In this document: positions 5,355-8,669 of the stretch, piece after piece
Layout of the letters: every line of letters starts with the position of its first letter
Position numbering within the stretch: position 1 is the first letter of the stretch
Assembly: GCA_027031325.1 (NCBI GenBank)
Contig: JALVRI010000589.1
Span: forward strand, 1 to 8,669
From: Desulfobacteraceae bacterium
GTDB taxonomy: Bacteria > Desulfobacterota > Desulfobacteria > Desulfobacterales > Desulfosarcinaceae
Reading direction: 5' to 3'
DNA: 8,669 bases
Made by a program: the position numbers and the translations under genes
The notes under the pieces: model-generated
The model's database searches: none
What the model saw: the letters and a program-made list of their open reading frames with translations, nothing else
Told to the model about the DNA's origin: nothing

Positions 5355-7110
5355 CTCCAAGGGCCTTTTTTTCCACCCCGGCCCTGAGCTCTTGCTTGTA
5401 ATCATCCAACAGCCCGGCCAGTTGGGGATTTTCCTGGGCCAGAATCTGGACGGCCAGGATCGCAGCGTTCATGGCACCCGACTTGCCAATGGAAACAGTT
5501 GCCACCGGAATGCCGGGTGGCATCTGCACGGTTGCCAGGAGGGCATCCAGCCCTTGGAGGCACGAAGAATCTATGGGAACACCGATCACCGGGACGGTGG
5601 TATGGGCCGCCAGGACACCGGCCAGGTGGGCGGCATGGCCGGCCCCTGCAATAATCACCTTAATCCCTTGCTCGCGGGCCCCGGCAGCCAGGGCGGTTGC
5701 CCGTTCAGGGCTCCTGTGAGCCGAGGCCACCGTCATCCTGAAAGGCACGCCGAATTTTCTGAGGGTGGCACCGGCCCCATCCATTACCGGCAGGTCGGAA
5801 TCAGACCCCATGACAATGAGAACCTGGGGAGGAGTCTTCAGGCGCACCAGGGCCTTGCGCCCGATATCTTTGCGGTAGTGAACATCCTTCCAGCCGATCC
5901 GCTCCACGGCCTTGTACGCCTTGTCGATGGCTTTTTCAACGTTGTCACCCAGGGCGGTCACCCCCAGGACACGGCCTCCGCTGGCGACGATCTTACCGTT
6001 TTTACGGGCCGTGCCGGCATGAAAGACCATTACGTCCTTCAGGCGCGCCACCTTTTCGAGTCCGGAAATGGGAGCGCCCTTCTTGTATTTGCCGGGATAA
6101 CCTCCGGAGGCCATGACCACGCAAACGGTGGCCCGCCGGTCGATGTCCAGGCGATGTTGATCGAGGGTGCCGTCAATGGTCGCCTCCAGGACCGGAACTA
6201 TATCGTTCTTGACCCTCATCAAGAGGGGCTGGGCTTCCGGGTCGCCGAAACGACAGTTGAATTCCAGGACTTTCACCTGGTCGCGTACTATCATCAGACC
6301 GGCATACAAGACACCCTTGTAAGGCCGGCCTTCTGCCGCCATGCCCTCGATGGTTGGAATCATGACCTCTTGCATTATTTTTGCGTGCAGGTACTTGTCG
6401 ACCACCGGGGCCGGCGAATAGGCTCCCATTCCGCCTGTATTGGGTCCCTTGTCATCGTCGAAAACCGGCTTGTGATCCTGGGACGAAGGCAGGGGCAAGA
6501 CGGTCTTGCCGTCGGTCAGGGCAATGAAGGATGCCTCCTCGCCCACCAGGCATTCTTCCACCACGGCCCTGTCACCGGCCGTTCCAAACTCCTTGTCAAC
6601 CATGATCCGTTTCAGAGCTGCCAGGGCCTGCTTGACCGTGGAACAGACGATGACACCCTTGCCGGCAGCCAGGCCGTCGGCTTTCACCACGATTGGCGCC
6701 CCCACTTTCTTTACGTAAGCCTCTGCCTGGGCATATTTTGTAAAGGTCCTGCCCCTGGCGGTGGGCACCCCGTACTTGTTCATGATCCGCTTGGCAAAGG
6801 ACTTGCTGCTTTCCAGCTCGGCCGCTTTCCGACTGGCTCCGAAAATCCTGAGGCCCGCTTTTTCGAAGCGATCGACTATCCCGGCCGCCAGGGGACCCTC
6901 GGGTCCCACCACCGTAAGGTCGATTCCCTTTTCCCCGGCAAAAGCCAGCAAGCCGTCCACGTCCTCGGCATCGATCGCCACGCAGGTGGCCAGGGCCTCG
7001 ATACCTGCATTGCCGGGTGCACAGTAAACCTCTTTGACCCGCGGGCTTTGGGCTATCTTCCAAACCAACGCGTGCTCGCGTCCCCCACCGCCAACCACCA
7101 GAACCTTCAT
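5335..7110 (-). CDS. purD-purE: PurD-PurE fusion: phosphoribosylamine-glycine ligase / N5-CAIR mutase
   Basis: One uninterrupted 591-residue frame carries two enzymes of de novo purine synthesis. Residues 1-424 are PurD (GAR synthetase, ATP-grasp): GGGGREH (7-13), VKADGLAAGKGV (142-153), GPNTGGMGAYSP (222-233), LEFNCRFGDPEAQ (282-294) and the usual PurD ending YRKDIGRKAL (412-421). After a linker of only about seven residues, 429-591 are a class I PurE: MGSDSD (434-439), SAHRSPER (463-470, with the active-site His), AGAGHAAHLAGV (488-499) and GLDALLATVQMPPGIPVATV (520-539). PurD makes GAR; PurE rearranges N5-CAIR to CAIR three to four steps later, so the fusion joins non-consecutive steps. 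The PurK partner is not in the window. The start at 7110 has an excellent GGAGGAGGA site. Both domains look intact. Confidence 0.93.
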   Translation of the reverse strand: MKVLVVGGGGREHALVWKIAQSPRVKEVYCAPGNAGIEALATCVAIDAEDVDGLLAFAGEKGIDLTVVGPEGPLAAGIVDRFEKAGLRIFGASRKAAELESSKSFAKRIMNKYGVPTARGRTFTKYAQAEAYVKKVGAPIVVKADGLAAGKGVIVCSTVKQALAALKRIMVDKEFGTAGDRAVVEECLVGEEASFIALTDGKTVLPLPSSQDHKPVFDDDKGPNTGGMGAYSPAPVVDKYLHAKIMQEVMIPTIEGMAAEGRPYKGVLYAGLMIVRDQVKVLEFNCRFGDPEAQPLLMRVKNDIVPVLEATIDGTLDQHRLDIDRRATVCVVMASGGYPGKYKKGAPISGLEKVARLKDVMVFHAGTARKNGKIVASGGRVLGVTALGDNVEKAIDKAYKAVERIGWKDVHYRKDIGRKALVRLKTPPQVLIVMGSDSDLPVMDGAGATLRKFGVPFRMTVASAHRSPERATALAAGAREQGIKVIIAGAGHAAHLAGVLAAHTTVPVIGVPIDSSCLQGLDALLATVQMPPGIPVATVSIGKSGAMNAAILAVQILAQENPQLAGLLDDYKQELRAGVEKKALGVEQEFK

Positions 7111-7156
7111 GTCATCCTCCTCCTTCAGGTAAAGATGAAAGGAACAGATCCTTGGA

Positions 7157-7903
7157 TCAATTATTGAGCAATTGTTCTATCTTTTGCCTTTTCAGGCTTT
7201 CGAGCCGCTTGCGGCCTATCCTGGCTCCCTTGATGCCGCCGTTGAGGGCGATTTCCGACAGGTAAATCTCTTCTTTCCGGCTATCGATCATCAAGTCGAT
7301 ATGCGCCCATGGAAAACCGGCCTCGTCAACCACCCGGCGGCAAAAGGAAATCTGGCGTCGGTTCAACTCATAATGGCTGCTTGTACCGCCAAGTGACAAG
7401 TTCTTTCTGAAGTTGGCCGGATTACTGCGCCGATAAGCCTCGAAGTAAGGCTCTATCCAGATTACCCGCAGATCGATGAAACCATCCCGGTAAGGCTGGA
7501 GCACAAACGGCCCCTGTTCTTTATCAAAAGCCATGACGTTGTATGCGTCCTCGAGGCTGTTCCAGATCCGCAAACCGTGCCCGCAATGGCGGCGGTCCTC
7601 CTTGGTAACCACCTTGCCGACTCCTGCCCGGCGGTAATCAATGAGCGCCTTGAGCAGATCGCGACGGCCCAGGATCGCCCGGGTCCGGGGGAGCATCCAT
7701 TTGCCCAGAAACATGGCCTGGGCAACCTTGGAGCCTGAAAGCATCTGGGCCTTTGCGCTGGGAATACAGGTAACCCCCCTGGTGGTCAAATCAAGCAGGA
7801 TTGCCGTTTTCATGGCATTGGAAGGAACCCGGCCCACGAACCGGTCGCCGGTTTCCAGGTTGTCATAGGCGGCCATCAGGTCCTGGAAACCATGGTAAAG
7901 CAT
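7157..7903 (-). CDS. RimK-like ATP-grasp protein of unknown substrate
   Basis: A 248-residue protein with ATP-grasp features, so probably an ATP-dependent carboxylate-amine (or thiol) ligase. Visible: RVPSNAMKTAILL (25-37) and SGSKVAQAMFL (56-66), like the 'R..N...K..Q..L' lead-in of RimK and glutathione-synthetase relatives; PRT (72-74); KVVTKEDRRHCGHG (97-110), with likely ATP lysine K101 and a glycine loop; FIDLRVIWI (142-150); NFRKNLSLGG (164-173); and the metal site HIDLMID (201-207) with SEIALNGG (216-223). The closing motif reads E217-x3-N221, not the usual E-x-N. Start: ATG 7903, five bases after the ddl stop, with GGAG 13 bases upstream; ATG 7876 is an alternative. The frame stays open farther upstream, but only as a shadow inside ddl. 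Ddl just upstream and purDE 46 bases downstream suggest an operon. The substrate cannot be read from sequence. Confidence 0.75.
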   Translation of the reverse strand: MLYHGFQDLMAAYDNLETGDRFVGRVPSNAMKTAILLDLTTRGVTCIPSAKAQMLSGSKVAQAMFLGKWMLPRTRAILGRRDLLKALIDYRRAGVGKVVTKEDRRHCGHGLRIWNSLEDAYNVMAFDKEQGPFVLQPYRDGFIDLRVIWIEPYFEAYRRSNPANFRKNLSLGGTSSHYELNRRQISFCRRVVDEAGFPWAHIDLMIDSRKEEIYLSEIALNGGIKGARIGRKRLESLKRQKIEQLLNN

Positions 7904-7908
7904 CTGTT

Positions 7909-8669
7909 TCAGCGATCTCCGTGAGCCTCGATCCCCAACTCCAGCAGGCGATCGAGCAGGCTGGAAAAGGAAATGCCCGCTGCCTGGGCAGCCTGGGGAA
8001 ACAGGCTGGTGGGTGTCATGCCGGGGATAGTGTTGGTTTCCAGCACGTAGAACTCGCCTCGGCTGAGAATCATGTCGGTTCGGCTGTATCCCCGGCAGAA
8101 AAGTGCCCGATGGGCCTCCATGGCCAGCTCCTGGGCCCTGGTGGTCAATTCCGGATCTATCCTGGCCGGACAAATCTCCTCGGTCACCCCGGCGGTATAC
8201 TTGGCTTCATAGTCGAAAAAAGCATGTTGGGCATCGGGGACGATTTCAATCAAGGGCAGGGCTTCCAGCTCTTTGTTGCCCAAAACACCGCAGGTGATCT
8301 CGATACCCTCTATGTAGGCTTCCACCAGGACGTTGACATCGTACCTGAAAGCTTTTTCCAGGGCCGGCTCGATCTTGTCTTGCTCGGTTACAAGCGACAT
8401 GCCGACACTTGATCCGGCAAGGACCGGTTTAATCACCAGAGGCAGACCCAGACGGTCAACGATACTGTCAGCCGGAAGAACACTTCCGGCCTCCAGGGCA
8501 ATGTATTCAGGAGTCGGAATGTTTCGCCGGCCGTACATCTGCTTGGCGGCCAGCTTGTTCATGGCAAGGGCGCTTCCCAGAACCCCGCTTCCCTGGTAGG
8601 GAATGCCCAGCAATTCCAGCAGTCCCTGGATAGTTCCATCTTCACCGTGGGGGCCGTGAAGTATTACCA
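7909..8669 (-). CDS. ddl: D-alanine--D-alanine ligase, partial (N-terminus beyond window)
   Basis: Joins two D-alanines with ATP to make the dipeptide at the end of the peptidoglycan stem peptide, in the cytoplasm. The visible 253 codons begin VILHGPHGEDGTIQG, the N-terminal-domain HG..GEDG signature, so about the first 80-100 residues are missing off the right edge; no start is visible. Then come GIPYQGSG, ALAMNKLAAK, the ATP-binding LPLVIKPVLAGSSVGMSLV, EAYIEGIEITCGVLGN, the omega-loop DYEAKYTAG, the metal site YSRTDM and LETNTIPGMTPTSL, with the usual C-terminal helix GISFSSLLDRLLELG. The Tyr in EAKY matches the residue associated with D-Ala-D-Ala (rather than D-Ala-D-Lac) specificity in Ddl enzymes. 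The stop lies five bases before the ATP-grasp gene, so the two are probably co-translated. Secure identification. Confidence 0.93.
   Translation of the reverse strand, partial: VILHGPHGEDGTIQGLLELLGIPYQGSGVLGSALAMNKLAAKQMYGRRNIPTPEYIALEAGSVLPADSIVDRLGLPLVIKPVLAGSSVGMSLVTEQDKIEPALEKAFRYDVNVLVEAYIEGIEITCGVLGNKELEALPLIEIVPDAQHAFFDYEAKYTAGVTEEICPARIDPELTTRAQELAMEAHRALFCRGYSRTDMILSRGEFYVLETNTIPGMTPTSLFPQAAQAAGISFSSLLDRLLELGIEAHGDR

Noticed and set aside
5158..7167. Very long plus-strand open frame (669 codons) antisense to the purine fusion gene
   Set aside because: Its translation is low-complexity, rich in Gly, His and Gln with no family motif, and it mirrors a clear PurD-PurE gene with a strong ribosome-binding site; it is a codon-bias shadow.
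7904..8173. N-terminal extension of the ATP-grasp protein by 90 codons
   Set aside because: That stretch is the D-Ala-D-Ala ligase gene read in another frame and shows no ATP-grasp resemblance.
1..8669. Mobile elements, CRISPR arrays, integrase or toxin-antitoxin genes
   Set aside because: No transposase, integrase or terminal inverted repeats, no regularly spaced repeats, and no toxin-like gene pair seen; a tRNA is present, but I saw no repeat of its 3' end nearby that would suggest an attachment site.

Overview
This is an 8.7 kb stretch of ordinary bacterial chromosome with no visible mobile element, CRISPR array, rRNA or phage gene. The moderately GC-rich coding sequence, a D-Ala-D-Ala ligase, a class I PurE, an Escherichia-like spermidine synthase and a PilB/GspE-type N-terminus suggest a Gram-negative bacterium. 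A Desulfobacterota ('deltaproteobacterial') source would fit, but this is a guess from general resemblance and not a taxonomic assignment.

Left part (1-1850). A minus-strand gene that starts at 119 and leaves the window has a GspE_N/MshEN-like N-terminus, as found in type II secretion and type IV pilus ATPases. After about 340 bases of AT-rich spacer come two plus-strand genes, probably one operon: a stand-alone cyclic-nucleotide-binding-domain protein (459-938) and a multi-pass membrane protein (956-1543). Convergent with them is a small minus-strand gene (1563-1847) for a one-pass membrane protein. Its tail resembles the same GspE_N/MshEN motif as the left-edge gene.

Middle (1850-4570). 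After a gene-free stretch, speE (spermidine synthase, 2337-3188) and a fold-type III PLP amino-acid decarboxylase of the ornithine/lysine type (3190-4395) lie one base apart and form a polyamine operon. The decarboxylase would supply the diamine (putrescine if the substrate is ornithine) and SpeE would aminopropylate it. SpeD, which makes the aminopropyl donor, is not in the window. The operon ends at a hairpin and then at a stem-loop that looks like a bidirectional terminator shared with the tRNA.

Right part (4570-8669), all on the minus strand. In transcription order it holds: a D-Ala-D-Ala ligase cut by the window edge; an unassigned RimK-like ATP-grasp protein; a PurD-PurE fusion enzyme; a TsaC/Sua5-family threonylcarbamoyl-AMP synthase; and tRNA-Leu(CAA). 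The first four are closely spaced and probably co-transcribed. The tRNA has its own near-consensus sigma-70 promoter, whose -35 box overlaps the tsaC-like stop codon.

The points most worth a second look are the PurD-PurE fusion, the uncharacterised ATP-grasp protein translated just after Ddl, and the small membrane protein with a GspE_N/MshEN-like tail. I did not find a clearly novel multi-gene system; most of the window is housekeeping metabolism.
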